Origin: Asticcacaulis sp. AC402
GTDB taxonomy: Bacteria > Pseudomonadota > Alphaproteobacteria > Caulobacterales > Caulobacteraceae
NCBI RefSeq assembly: GCF_000495835.1
Contig: NZ_AWGC01000019.1
Coordinates: forward strand, 1-64,000
Direction of reading: 5' to 3'
DNA length: 64,000 nucleotides
Shown here one piece after another: positions 36,690-45,951 of this stretch; within the stretch, counting starts at the first letter, position 1; every line of letters begins with the position of its first letter. A program made the position numbers and the translations under genes. Below the pieces are notes generated by a model. That model was given only the letters and a program-made list of their open reading frames with translations, ran no database searches and had not been told where the DNA came from.

Positions 36690-37373
36690 ATGACCACGGA
36701 CAGCGGCTTAACCTCGCCCGACCTCGACAACTGGCAGGCCCTGCGCCGCCATCTTGTTAAGCATGCTGACCAGATCGCCCGCGACCCCGCGTTGCTGGAT
36801 GCCCTGGGCCTGCAGCCCAAGTCACGCCACCTCATCGATTTCGGACCGGCCGCTCTGTCACGGCTGGAAGCCCGGGCGCTGAAGGATTTCGACGTCCGCC
36901 GCCAGCTCGAAATGACGGCCAAGGCCAATTTCGACGCCCAGAACCAGACTCATGGCCTGGCTTTGTCGTTGATGGAGGCGCGCAACCACGCCGACCTGGC
37001 GCGGCGGCTGAACGACGAATCGCGCAATCGCTTCGGGCTGATCTCGGCGACCATCGCGCTGGAAGACACGGCGCCGGTGCCACTGGGCTGGAAAACGCTC
37101 GACTACGGCGGCGTCGACTATATCGTCGGCGAGACAGGTTTGAGTCTTTTGGGTCCCGATGCCGTCTGCCGCGTTCTGTTCGATGACGACGTCAAGCGCA
37201 TCAAGTCGGCAGCCGCTTTGCGCATCGCGTTATGGCGTGACGGCCGGCCGGGTCTGGTGGCGTTCGGGTCATCGGATTTCGACGGCTTCTCGCCGGACAT
37301 GGGTGCCGAACTGGTGGCTTTTGTTGCCCGTGTGGTGGAACGCGTCGCCGAACGCTGGCCGGTTTTGCCTTAG
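36690..37373 (+). CDS. DUF484 family protein
   Basis: The 227-residue cytosolic protein has an N-terminal helical region (WQALRRHLVKHADQIARDPA) and a GAF-like C-terminal half ending LVAFVARVVERVAERWPVLP. DUF484 genes commonly sit just upstream of xerC, as here. The molecular role is unknown. It is divergent from priA with a 92-base intergenic region. Confidence 0.88.
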   Translation: MTTDSGLTSPDLDNWQALRRHLVKHADQIARDPALLDALGLQPKSRHLIDFGPAALSRLEARALKDFDVRRQLEMTAKANFDAQNQTHGLALSLMEARNHADLARRLNDESRNRFGLISATIALEDTAPVPLGWKTLDYGGVDYIVGETGLSLLGPDAVCRVLFDDDVKRIKSAAALRIALWRDGRPGLVAFGSSDFDGFSPDMGAELVAFVARVVERVAERWPVLP

Positions 37374-37615
37374 ACATCCGTTCACACCGCCATCACCGAG
37401 ATAGTGAACAAAGCGGTAACTTTTCGGCCTTAAAATGCCGCAAAGCTTAACTACATCTGCGCCTTGAACGGACGTGCGTTCGCCTTTGAGGTCTCCCTTC
37501 CCAAAGCCCCCCAAGGTTTTGGAGGTGAAGCCCTCTCACCCGCCTCCCTGATCCGCAAGGAACGGGGAGGGAGACCACCCGGCGGTCCCAGGCAGACGAA
37601 TGACCAGGAGCCTTT

Positions 37616-38530
37616 ATGACTCTCGATGATGCGCGAATGGCGTGGCTGGGTTGGCTTAACAACCAAAAGCGCTGTTCGCCGCATACCCTCGCCGCCTATG
37701 GCCATGCTTTTCGCGGATATGTCAGCTATCTGGGGAATCAATGGGGTGAAGTTTCGCTGGATGACGTCACGCGCGTGACCTCTGGCGATCTGCGCGGCTG
37801 GATGGCGCATCTGCGCGCCAAGACACAGCCGTTGTCGGCGCGATCCCTGGCGCAGCACCTGTCAGCGATCAAGTCCTTTCACAGCTATCTCGATCTGCAT
37901 CTGAACCAGGGCAATGTCCAGGTCGGGCTTATGCGCGGGCCCCGGCTGAAGGCCACCCTGCCCCGCCCGCTGAACGAGGACCAGGCGATCGGGCTCCTGG
38001 CCGAAGCCCGCATGGACAGCGACCGCGATGACTGGGAAAACAGCCGCGACGAAGCCGTCTATATGCTGCTCTACGGGCTGGGCCTGCGGATCTCGGAGGC
38101 CCTGTCGCTGACGATCGGCGAAACGCCGTTAGGTGAGTCCGTGCGTATAACCGGCAAGGGCAACAAGATGCGTGTCTTGCCGGTACTGGAGGGGGTGCGC
38201 GAGGCCATCGAACACTACAAGGCGCAGCAGCCCTTTGTGCTGCAACCCGGCGACCGCCTGTTCCGCGCCAAACGCGGTGGCGACCTGTCGCCACGCCATG
38301 TCCAGGCCTCGATGCAGCACCTTCGTTCGCGCCTGGGCCTGTCCGATCGGGCGACGCCCCATGCCCTGCGCCATTCCTTCGCCACCCATCTGCTTGGCTC
38401 CGGCGCCGACCTGCGTTCGATCCAGGAACTGCTGGGCCATGCCAGCCTATCGACGACGCAGAAATACACCCAGGTCGATGCCGAACGCCTGCTCAGCGCC
38501 TATGCCGCGGCCCATCCGAAAGGGGAATAG
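37616..38530 (+). CDS. xerC: Tyrosine recombinase XerC
   Basis: The 304-residue recombinase resolves chromosome dimers at dif with XerD. The N-terminal SAM-like core-binding domain is about 1-95. Catalytic residues are Arg in GLGLRISEALSL, His and Arg in PHALRHSFATHLL, the second His in LLGHASLSTTQKYTQVD, and the Tyr nucleophile in the same motif. It is preceded by AGGAG 7 bases before the ATG. Functional context: chromosome replication and segregation, with priA and DUF484 nearby. Confidence 0.95.
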   Translation: MTLDDARMAWLGWLNNQKRCSPHTLAAYGHAFRGYVSYLGNQWGEVSLDDVTRVTSGDLRGWMAHLRAKTQPLSARSLAQHLSAIKSFHSYLDLHLNQGNVQVGLMRGPRLKATLPRPLNEDQAIGLLAEARMDSDRDDWENSRDEAVYMLLYGLGLRISEALSLTIGETPLGESVRITGKGNKMRVLPVLEGVREAIEHYKAQQPFVLQPGDRLFRAKRGGDLSPRHVQASMQHLRSRLGLSDRATPHALRHSFATHLLGSGADLRSIQELLGHASLSTTQKYTQVDAERLLSAYAAAHPKGE

Positions 38531-38540
38531 CGTCTGTTTT

Positions 38541-38588
38541 CTTCGCGTCTTCGCGTGAGACATTTTTTCCTCACGCGAAGACGCGAAG
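38541..38588. terminator. 19-bp perfect hairpin after xerC
   Basis: CTTCGCGTCTTCGCGTGAG (38541-38559) pairs exactly with 38570-38588 around a 10-base loop acattttttc. It starts 10 bases after the xerC stop and may terminate transcription or be a dispersed palindrome. No T tract follows it on the plus strand. Confidence 0.6.
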
Positions 38589-38639
38589 GCGCGAAGGATG
38601 TTCTTGACCATTGAGCGGCTACGCCCCACCCTGCCGACC

Positions 38640-40907
38640 ATGAAGCAAATCCCCTTCCTCGCCCTCACCCTCGCCATGCTCGCTGCCCCGGCAGCGGCAA
38701 AAGCCGTGCAGCCCGTCGCCGGCCAAGGCTGGTGGGCCTTTGCGCCTGCCGAAGACAGCTTCGACCCGGCTTCGAAGCTCGATCTGCGCTACCTGAACGA
38801 AGCCTATGCGGGCGAGCACGGCTTTATCCGCCTGAGCGAGGACGGCGAAAGCTTTGTCCGGGCTGACGGTCAGCCGATCCGCTTCTGGGGCGGCACTGTG
38901 TCGGCCGAGGGCAGTCACGAAGAGATCGACCGCATGGCGCGGTTCCTGGCAAAGCGCGGTGTCAACATGGTGCGCTGGCACGGCAATCTGGCGCCGACCG
39001 ACCGACGCGATTCCCAGATCACCGACATCAACGAAAAAGCCCTGGACCAGCTTTTTTACCTCGTCGCCGCGATGAAGAAGGAGGGCATCTACGTCACGGT
39101 GTCGCCCTACTGGGCCTTTTTCGACCGTATGCATGATGACAAGGGCGCCCGCACCCAGCCCAACTGGCCGCTGCCGCGCAATCCCGAGGCCGACACCACC
39201 ACCGGCCTGCTGTTTTACGATCCCCTGATGATTGAGGCCTATCGCAGTTGGATGGAGGCCCTCTTCCTGCGCGAAAACCCCTATACCGGCAAGGCCCTGC
39301 GCGAAGAACCTGCAGTCGCCATCTTCCAAATCCAGAACGAGGATTCGCTGCTGTTCTGGACCTTCAACCAGATCCAGGGTGCCGACCGCGACCAACTGGA
39401 GCTGGAGTTTGGTAACTGGCTGAACCAGAAATACCCAAACCTGCAAGCCGCCAAGGTCGCCTGGGACGGCGCCGAGGCCACGGGTGCGCCGGGTCCCGAC
39501 CGGCCCGACCAGGGCAGGATGGCCCTGCCCAATATCTACGAGCTGACGCAGGGACAGCGCGAGGGTGGCAGGGGCAAGCGCTATACCGACACCACCCAAT
39601 TCCTCACCCACACCATGTACGGCTTTAACCGCGGCATGAAGCACTGGCTGCGCTATGAACTGGCCGTGCCGACCCTCATCAATGCCGGCAATTGGCGCAC
39701 GGCCAGCATGGAGCGCTTGAACGACGCCGAGCGCTACAGTTACACTGCGACCGATATCATTGCGGTCAACCGCTATGTCACCGGCCGCCACGAAGGTAGC
39801 GATACCGTGAGTTGGGCTGTCAAAAAAGGCGACCGCTATACGGATGTTTCGACCCTGACCGATCCGGGCAGCTTCCCCCTGGCCGTCAAACAGCCGTCGG
39901 GCCACCCGATGCTGGTAACCGAATCGCTGTGGGTCCCGCCGACCGCCTACGAAAGCGAGGCCCCCTTCCTTATTTCGGCGATGCAGTCGATCAGTGGCGT
40001 CGATGGCTATTACTGGTTCCATCTTGGCGGCAGGGGTGAATGGGATCAGCCGCGCAGCGCCAACGGCTACCTGCCCTCGATAGGCAAATGGATCGCCAAT
40101 TCACCCATGACTCTCGGGCAATTCCCCGCCGCGGCCCTAATGTATCGCATGGGCTATGTCGCCGAGGCTAACCAGCCGGCTGTCGTCGAGCACCGCACCC
40201 TGGACGAACTGTGGCGAGGCGACATCCCGCTGATCGCCGAGGATGGCGGTTTCGATCCTAACCGCGATTCGGCGCCTTATGCCCGCAACGGCAGCGACAG
40301 CACGGTCTCGCCCCTGGCCTATCTGACCGGACCGGTGAAGGTCATCTATGACTCAGCCGCCGAAAATCAGGTCGTCGACCTGGCGAAGCAGATGGAGCCC
40401 GGCGCCGTGACCAGCCTGGGCGGAGCACTGAGTTGGAACTACCGCGACGGCATTGCCCGGCTGGATACGCCCAGGGCTAAGGGCGTTAGCGGATTTCTCG
40501 GCAGAACACGGACCTTTACGCTGTCTGACATCGAAATCATCTCGGACAACGCCTATGCCACAGTCCTGGTCGTCAGTCTCGATGGTCTACCGCTGGAGAA
40601 AAGCCGCAAGGTGCTGATTCAGGCGGGAACACAGGCGCGGCCGACGGGGTGGGCGGATACGGACGCCACGTGGACCGATCCGGACGGCAAGACGGTCACC
40701 GGCCGAGAAATCGTCGAACATGGCGGCGTACCGTGGCTAATCACCAATACACTGGCAACGGTGCGTATTGGCAACAGGGCATTGAAACGCGCGACGATCC
40801 TCGATGCCAACGGCATGGCGACGGGTACCACGGATACTAAATCATCCGAAGACGGAGTAATTGTCACCCTGCCGCATAATTGCTTGTATGTGATTGTCGA
40901 ACCTTAG
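38640..40907 (+). CDS. Secreted clan-A glycoside hydrolase (GH5-like)
   Basis: The 755-residue protein has signal peptide MKQIPFLALTLAMLAAPAAA. Residues about 60-500 form a TIM-barrel glycosidase: FWGGTVSAEGSHEEIDRMAR, VNMVRWHGNL, the acid/base Asn-Glu in FQIQNEDSL and the nucleophile Glu in MLVTESLW. A beta-rich C-terminal region follows (about 560-755). This suits a retaining beta-glycanase acting on plant or algal polysaccharide in the periplasm or outside; the substrate is unknown. The ATG at 38640 is chosen for the signal peptide, although no strong ribosome site is visible. Confidence 0.85.
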   Translation: MKQIPFLALTLAMLAAPAAAKAVQPVAGQGWWAFAPAEDSFDPASKLDLRYLNEAYAGEHGFIRLSEDGESFVRADGQPIRFWGGTVSAEGSHEEIDRMARFLAKRGVNMVRWHGNLAPTDRRDSQITDINEKALDQLFYLVAAMKKEGIYVTVSPYWAFFDRMHDDKGARTQPNWPLPRNPEADTTTGLLFYDPLMIEAYRSWMEALFLRENPYTGKALREEPAVAIFQIQNEDSLLFWTFNQIQGADRDQLELEFGNWLNQKYPNLQAAKVAWDGAEATGAPGPDRPDQGRMALPNIYELTQGQREGGRGKRYTDTTQFLTHTMYGFNRGMKHWLRYELAVPTLINAGNWRTASMERLNDAERYSYTATDIIAVNRYVTGRHEGSDTVSWAVKKGDRYTDVSTLTDPGSFPLAVKQPSGHPMLVTESLWVPPTAYESEAPFLISAMQSISGVDGYYWFHLGGRGEWDQPRSANGYLPSIGKWIANSPMTLGQFPAAALMYRMGYVAEANQPAVVEHRTLDELWRGDIPLIAEDGGFDPNRDSAPYARNGSDSTVSPLAYLTGPVKVIYDSAAENQVVDLAKQMEPGAVTSLGGALSWNYRDGIARLDTPRAKGVSGFLGRTRTFTLSDIEIISDNAYATVLVVSLDGLPLEKSRKVLIQAGTQARPTGWADTDATWTDPDGKTVTGREIVEHGGVPWLITNTLATVRIGNRALKRATILDANGMATGTTDTKSSEDGVIVTLPHNCLYVIVEP

Positions 40908-40993
40908 TCCGTTTTGAAGCTACTGACCGAGGTCGTTGTGGCAGGCTTGTCCTTGGCCATGGGCTGTCCCGTGATCATCGCGAAGGTCATCAT
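40904..40993 (-). CDS. Possible 29-residue small ORF
   Basis: The frame MMTFAMITGQPMAKDKPAT continues for ten residues to a TAA that overlaps the glycosidase stop. AGAAGGTG lies just before the first ATG. It is in frame with, and directly after, the stop of the secreted protein gene at 41012, so it might be a readthrough tail or chance. Confidence 0.2.
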   Translation of the reverse strand: MMTFAMITGQPMAKDKPATTTSVSSFKTD

Positions 40994-41011
40994 GACTTCA
41001 CCTTCTTCAGA

Positions 41012-41815
41012 TCAGGACGTCGTTGAGGCCCTCAACTTCGCAACATAGCCGTTGAATTGATCCGGGCTGCCGCAGGCCGCTGCCCCCACCGGACCGCGGC
41101 GTTTGAACCCCGCCGCCTGCGTTTCCAGCTCGGCTATGATGTCGAAGTCACGAAAACTGCGGAAGAGCCTGACTGACAGGGGGTGCAGATCCAAAGGTTG
41201 CAATTCGAGACCCGCCGCGTCACGCACAGCCGCGACGCAATGCGCCGCGGTGAACAGCAGATCCAGAGGGATAAAAGGCACGCCCTGGAGACCCATCAGC
41301 GAGTCCCCACCGGCATAGACTCCCGAGGTGATCATCGCGGACGTCGGCCGGACAAAGCGATTCACCCGCATACGACGGGTTCGCGTGGCCGCTGCCGCCA
41401 GCCAAAAGTCCGGCAGATAGGCCATCTCATAGCGATGGACGAGGGCCAATTCATCCTTCGTGAGCTTGAATTTTCGACGCCAGTTGACCCGCGCAATGTC
41501 GCGGTCCGGATGTTGTTCGACGTAGCTGTCGAAGGGCGACACAACGCGGGCATCCAGTCGATCTATGGCTTTCCGGTCCACCTCGGTGAACTCGCCATCG
41601 GTTACACGTCCAGCGACCTGGGCCAGCCCCATGACCAACAGATCATTGGCTTCTCCCGCCTTCGCGGCGGCGTAGATATCCACCATCGGCTGAGTCAAAG
41701 CGTGTTCGATCAGCGGTGCAATTTCGGCCACGACCTTGTCGGATTTCGTCGTCTCCGCCGACATCGCCGGTCCTGCCGCCACGAACAGCCACCCGGCCAA
41801 AAGCCATCCACGCAT
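41012..41815 (-). CDS. Secreted hypothetical protein, paralog family member 1
   Basis: The 267-residue protein has signal peptide MRGWLLAGWLFVAAGPAMS. It is clearly paralogous to the gene at 41898: both share PM.D.Y.AA, LV.GLA, NWR.KF.L.KDE, DFWL, LR..AG-type and GP..AAACG.P.QFN.Y.AKL patterns. Three cysteines are conserved in the C-terminal half (AAHCVAA, AAACGSP). No domain is recognised. The ATG at 41815 has GGGGGA upstream. Confidence 0.75.
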   Translation of the reverse strand: MRGWLLAGWLFVAAGPAMSAETTKSDKVVAEIAPLIEHALTQPMVDIYAAAKAGEANDLLVMGLAQVAGRVTDGEFTEVDRKAIDRLDARVVSPFDSYVEQHPDRDIARVNWRRKFKLTKDELALVHRYEMAYLPDFWLAAAATRTRRMRVNRFVRPTSAMITSGVYAGGDSLMGLQGVPFIPLDLLFTAAHCVAAVRDAAGLELQPLDLHPLSVRLFRSFRDFDIIAELETQAAGFKRRGPVGAAACGSPDQFNGYVAKLRASTTS

Positions 41816-41897
41816 TATCATCCCCCAATACAACAAAAACTGTGCCCCGAATTACAGCCGGACGCCGCAATTCGTACAGCGTAAACAACTCCTTACC

Positions 41898-42758
41898 CTA
41901 TGGCGCCCCTGTCACAGCCGTAAGCTTGGCCAGATAGGTGTTGAATTGCGCCGGAGTACCGCACGCCGCTGCCTTCATCGGACCCAGATAGCCCGATTCC
42001 GGTTGCCACTGTGCCGCCAGATAGGCGTCGGTATCGATGTGAATAAAGTTCCGGAAGATTCGCATGCTGGGCGGCCGGCTAGTCAGAGATGTTACCTGCG
42101 ACCCGGCAGCTTCGCGCAGAGACCAGATGCAATTGACAGCCGCACTATAGGCACGACGGCTAACATGGTAGGTAATAACAGGTGCCGGAGTCCAGCCAGT
42201 CATATTTCCGGTAGCGAATTTTCTACCGCGGTGATGGTGGGCAGGCCGTAACGCCGGAACGCCACCCGCGCCATGTTTTACACTGGCGCTGGTAAGCGCA
42301 TATCCCAGCCAGAAGTCCGCCAGGTGCGCTTTTTGGTACCGGTCGACGACCGCGGCCTCATCTTTTTTAAGCCGAAATTTTTGCCGCCAGTTGACCGTTA
42401 TGTGCTGCTTGTCGGGATGCTTGCGCAGATAAGCAGCCAAGGGCTCGAGGATGCGGCCATCCAGGGCCGCGAGGTCAGCCTCGTCCTTGGCTGTGAAACG
42501 ACCTTCTTCCGTGCGGCCGGCGTACAACGCCAGACCAAGAACCAACATCGCGTCGGGGTCTTCAGGAGCCGCCGCCTGGTAGAGATCCGCCATCGGCGTC
42601 ATGAGCGCCCGCTCAATATAGGGCGCGGCCTCAACGATTTCCCGGTTGGGATCAAAGGGGGCTGCGGCCTTTTCCTTTGCGGAAACAGACACGACATCCA
42701 AGATCCAAAACCCGGTGATCAGACAAACCATCATCCGGCGATGCAAACGCCTGTCCAT
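41898..42758 (-). CDS. Secreted hypothetical protein, paralog family member 2
   Basis: The 286-residue protein begins MDRRLHRRMMVCLITGFWIL, a plausible signal peptide ending near VSVSA. It aligns with the gene at 41012 over its whole length (WRQKFRLKKDEAAVVDRYQ against WRRKFKLTKDELALVHRYE). It has an extra His-rich stretch (HHHRGRKFA) in the middle. Likely periplasmic; function unknown. The ATG at 42758 follows GGGGGAAG. It lies directly downstream of lpdA. Confidence 0.75.
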   Translation of the reverse strand: MDRRLHRRMMVCLITGFWILDVVSVSAKEKAAAPFDPNREIVEAAPYIERALMTPMADLYQAAAPEDPDAMLVLGLALYAGRTEEGRFTAKDEADLAALDGRILEPLAAYLRKHPDKQHITVNWRQKFRLKKDEAAVVDRYQKAHLADFWLGYALTSASVKHGAGGVPALRPAHHHRGRKFATGNMTGWTPAPVITYHVSRRAYSAAVNCIWSLREAAGSQVTSLTSRPPSMRIFRNFIHIDTDAYLAAQWQPESGYLGPMKAAACGTPAQFNTYLAKLTAVTGAP

Positions 42759-42787
42759 GCTTCCCCCATGCACCAACTGCAGCAACC

Positions 42788-44197
42788 CTAGGCCTGCATG
42801 GTCCAGCCTTCGACACCCATGGCCGCCTGGCGGACGGCTTCGGAGCGGGTCGGGTGCGGGTGGCAGACGCGCGCCAGGTCTTCCGAAGCCCCCGAGAACG
42901 CCATCAGCACGCAGACTTCTCCGATCAACTCACCGGCCTGCGGGCCCATCATATGCACGCCCAGAACCTTGTCGGTCTTGGCATCGGCGATGAACTTCAC
43001 GAAGCCATCGGTCTCATGGTTGATCTTGGCGCGGCTGTTGGCCAGGAACGGGAACTTGCCGGTCTTGTAGGCAACACCGGAGGCCTTGACCTGGTCCTCG
43101 GTCTGGCCGACCCAGGCGACTTCCGGGAAGGTGTAGACGACCGACGGCACCAGGTTGTAATCGACGTGACCGGCCTTGCCGGCAATCAGTTCGATACAGG
43201 CGACCGCGTCTTCTTCGGCTTTGTGCGCCAGCATCGGCCCCAGGATAACGTCACCGATGGCCCACACACCCGGCGCTGACGTCTTGAAATGGTGGGTCGG
43301 GATAAAGCCGCGCGGATCGGTGGCGACACCGACCGTATCCAGCCCGAGACCCTGGGTGAAGGGACGGCGACCAATGGAGACCAGAACGACATCGGCCGTC
43401 AGCTTTTCCGCGGCACCGCCAGCGGCAGGCTCCAGGGTGAGTTCAACACCTTTGGCGCCCGGCACGGCGCTGGTCACCTTGGTGCCCAGCTTGAAGACAA
43501 CGCCCTGTTTTTCCAGTGTTCGGCGGAAGGCTGTGGCCAGTTCCGTGTCCATACCCGGCGTGATGCGGTCGAGGAATTCGACAACGGTTACCTGGGCGCC
43601 CAGGCGGCGCCACACCGAACCCAGTTCCAGGCCGATGATACCGGCACCGACGACGACCAGCGACTTTGGCACCGCCGGCAGTGCCAGGGCGCCAGTGGAA
43701 TCGACAATCGACTTCTGGTCGACAGGAACGCCCGGCAGCGGGGTCGGCTCCGAGCCGGTGGCTATGACGATGTTCTTCGTGGTCAGTGACTGGGTCGAAC
43801 CGTCATTGGCGGTCACGGTCACCTTGCCGGCGCCGGCGATCGAACCGCGGCCGATAAAATAGGTAACCTTGTTCTTCTTCATCAGGAATTCGACGCCCTT
43901 GGTCAGGGCGTTGACGCTCTCCTGCTTGGATTTCATCATCTGGACCAGGTTCAGCTTGGGCGCGGGAACCTCGATGCCAATATTGGCAAATTCCGTCGTC
44001 GTGGCCTCGAACAGTTCCGAAGCATACAGCAGGGCCTTGGACGGCATGCAGCCGACGTTCAGGCAGGTGCCGCCGAGCACGCCACGCATTTCGACAATCG
44101 CCGTCTTCAGGCCCAGCTGGCCGGCGCGGATCGCTGCGTTATAGCCACCCGGGCCGCCACCGATGATCACTACGTCGAAATTCAGGTCGTCAGCCAT
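42788..44197 (-). CDS. lpdA: Dihydrolipoyl dehydrogenase (E3)
   Basis: The 469-residue flavoprotein reoxidises dihydrolipoamide for the 2-oxoglutarate dehydrogenase complex encoded nearby. The FAD motif is VVIIGGGPGGYNAAIRAGQLG, the redox disulfide lies in GGTCLNVGCMPSK (about 42-54), the NAD site is VVGAGIIGLELGSVWRRLG and the C-terminal His-Glu base is in CHPHPTRSEAV. GGGGAAGGG precedes the ATG. It is downstream of sucA-sucB but separated by two other genes. Confidence 0.97.
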   Translation of the reverse strand: MADDLNFDVVIIGGGPGGYNAAIRAGQLGLKTAIVEMRGVLGGTCLNVGCMPSKALLYASELFEATTTEFANIGIEVPAPKLNLVQMMKSKQESVNALTKGVEFLMKKNKVTYFIGRGSIAGAGKVTVTANDGSTQSLTTKNIVIATGSEPTPLPGVPVDQKSIVDSTGALALPAVPKSLVVVGAGIIGLELGSVWRRLGAQVTVVEFLDRITPGMDTELATAFRRTLEKQGVVFKLGTKVTSAVPGAKGVELTLEPAAGGAAEKLTADVVLVSIGRRPFTQGLGLDTVGVATDPRGFIPTHHFKTSAPGVWAIGDVILGPMLAHKAEEDAVACIELIAGKAGHVDYNLVPSVVYTFPEVAWVGQTEDQVKASGVAYKTGKFPFLANSRAKINHETDGFVKFIADAKTDKVLGVHMMGPQAGELIGEVCVLMAFSGASEDLARVCHPHPTRSEAVRQAAMGVEGWTMQA

Positions 44198-44291
44198 GTC
44201 GGGCCCTTCCCCATCAAGGATAAACTGCTGCCGGTGAGTTAGGATTGTGGCGCCGTAAGGTCAAGCCAATTGCGCCCACACAGCGACTTTT

Positions 44292-44828
44292 TTAGGTGGG
44301 CAAGGCGCCGCTGATCCTCGGTTGAGGACGGCGGCGCGACATATAGATCAGGAAGCCCAGCACCAGCGCCACCAGTGTAATGACATAGCGCGGATCCCAG
44401 CCAGACAGAATCGAAAACAGCTTGTCCATAATGCCACCGCCGGCTGAACCTTTGGTGACATAGGTCAGGACCAGGTCGGCCAGGAAGCCCAGCAAATAGG
44501 TGAAGGCGGCACGGACGTTACCGTTGGCGTGCAGCCAAGCCGCCACAAGATAGAGAAAGACAACGGCGCCCCACAGGGCCACGACCGGGGTGTTTCTGGT
44601 CTTGACGGCCTCGACGGCGGTTTCACCCTGGATCGAGTTCATATCCTGCGGAGCCTGGCCCATGTCAGGCGCATTGAAACCGCCAGCATAGTCGTCCTGG
44701 TCCATCGTGCGAGAGGCAATCGTTGGCTCACCGTGGTCCGGGAACATAACGGCTTTCATCACCGGAAATGCGATCCAGGCAGCATAGGCAACGACGATCG
44801 CCACCAAAAACCAGCGTATATATTTCAT
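44292..44828 (-). CDS. Hypothetical membrane protein
   Basis: The 178-residue protein has an N-terminal membrane segment (WFLVAIVVAYAAWIAF), an acidic soluble loop of about 50 residues (Asp/Gln/Met-rich) and three further hydrophobic segments (VVALWGAVVFLYLVAAWL, FTYLLGFLADLVLTYV, YVITLVALVLGFLIYM). A Lys/Arg-rich C-terminus is probably cytosolic. No family is recognised. It lies upstream of lpdA on the same strand. Confidence 0.75.
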   Translation of the reverse strand: MKYIRWFLVAIVVAYAAWIAFPVMKAVMFPDHGEPTIASRTMDQDDYAGGFNAPDMGQAPQDMNSIQGETAVEAVKTRNTPVVALWGAVVFLYLVAAWLHANGNVRAAFTYLLGFLADLVLTYVTKGSAGGGIMDKLFSILSGWDPRYVITLVALVLGFLIYMSRRRPQPRISGALPT

Positions 44829-44960
44829 GACCGCGTCCCTCGCACCCTTATGGTTAAGGCCATAGTAACCGATCCCGGACAGGGCGTCAAAAACAGCTTC
44901 ATGCTAAAAAGTAGTCGCCACATTTTTGGAACGAGTTGAGGCGTCAAGACCAAGCAGTAA

Positions 44961-45836
44961 CTACTCCGGCTTGATCTCGTCTTCAGTTGGATCGCTGATC
45001 GTGGCCAGGATGGCGGCGGGGTTTTCCTTCATCGCGCCCAGTACGCCCAGGTTCTGTTCGGAGAAAGCGACTGTCTTGACGAAAAAGTCTTTGCTGCCGC
45101 AGGCCAGAACGCCCTGCTTGTAGCTCGTCTGATAAACCCGTACCGCGGTTTCCTGGACCTTGGCGAACTGATCCGATGTTAGCTTGGTTGCCGAAATATC
45201 GACCTTCTGCGCCTTACCCATGCGCGCAAAGGCATAGGCAGATTGGGCGCAGGTCGTAGCGGCATTGACCAGACCCGGTTTAAGTACCAGATCCTGATTC
45301 AGGTTCAACCTGTCGTCATCATCGCCGAAGCTTTGCGGCACAAAGAAACCCATTGTACCCGCCGCCGGGTCGCCGCCCATGCCGAGGGCGGAATTCAGTT
45401 GCTGCGTGTCCTTCTTGCGGCCGACGTGCTTGGCCAGGTAGATCCAGAATTCGGACTCATCGAGCATGGCGTCTTCATCGAATTCGATATCGAACTTGTC
45501 CTTCGACGTCAGATAGATATCCAGCAACTCGCGATAACCCTTCTTCAGGCGTTCCTTTTCGCCCTGGGAGAGTTGCCGCGACACCGACGGGCGGCCGAGG
45601 TCCAGCGCCAGGCCGTATTGCAACATATATTCCGGGTGCTGAACATCGGCCTTTAGCAGCAGGTCGAGCATCGGCAACGTCATGGCCGCGGTTACATGGG
45701 CCTGCCCCTTGACGGCATCCGCCTGGCTATAGACGGATTTGCTGTTCAGCTCTTTTTTGCGTGGCGCGGCCACAGCCGATCCGCCGGCGGCAACCACCGC
45801 CACCAACGCCCATGCGGCGAGACCTGAGACTTTCAC
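44961..45836 (-). CDS. Secreted hypothetical protein, distant paralog 3
   Basis: The 291-residue protein has signal peptide MKVSGLAAWALVAVVAAGGS. It shares the layout of the genes at 41012 and 41898: PMLDLLLKADVQHPEYMLQY.LALDLGR, a charged middle with EFWIYLAKH, AATTCAQSAYAFAR and a C-terminal ACGSKDFFV against ACGSPDQFN. The similarity is weak but in the same order, so remote paralogy is inferred. AGGGG precedes the ATG. It follows the sucB terminator. Confidence 0.75.
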   Translation of the reverse strand: MKVSGLAAWALVAVVAAGGSAVAAPRKKELNSKSVYSQADAVKGQAHVTAAMTLPMLDLLLKADVQHPEYMLQYGLALDLGRPSVSRQLSQGEKERLKKGYRELLDIYLTSKDKFDIEFDEDAMLDESEFWIYLAKHVGRKKDTQQLNSALGMGGDPAAGTMGFFVPQSFGDDDDRLNLNQDLVLKPGLVNAATTCAQSAYAFARMGKAQKVDISATKLTSDQFAKVQETAVRVYQTSYKQGVLACGSKDFFVKTVAFSEQNLGVLGAMKENPAAILATISDPTEDEIKPE

Positions 45837-45902
45837 ATTTAACCCCTGGAATTATCTATTTCGAATAGCCTAATTCATCACGGGGATAATCGCCATAACA
45901 AA

Positions 45903-45930
45903 ACGGCCCGCAGGCAAACCTGCGGGCCGT
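45903..45930 (-). terminator. Rho-independent terminator after sucB
   Basis: ACGGCCCGCAGG-caaa-CCTGCGGGCCGT forms a perfect 12-bp stem. On the minus strand it is followed by TTTTG. It lies 22 bases after the sucB stop and separates sucAB from the genes downstream. Confidence 0.9.
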
Positions 45931-45951
45931 ATGTGTCGAAAATACCGTAGG

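Noticed and set aside
38619-40022. 467-residue minus-strand frame
   Set aside because: Antisense to the glycoside hydrolase gene; the latter has signal peptide and catalytic Glu motifs.
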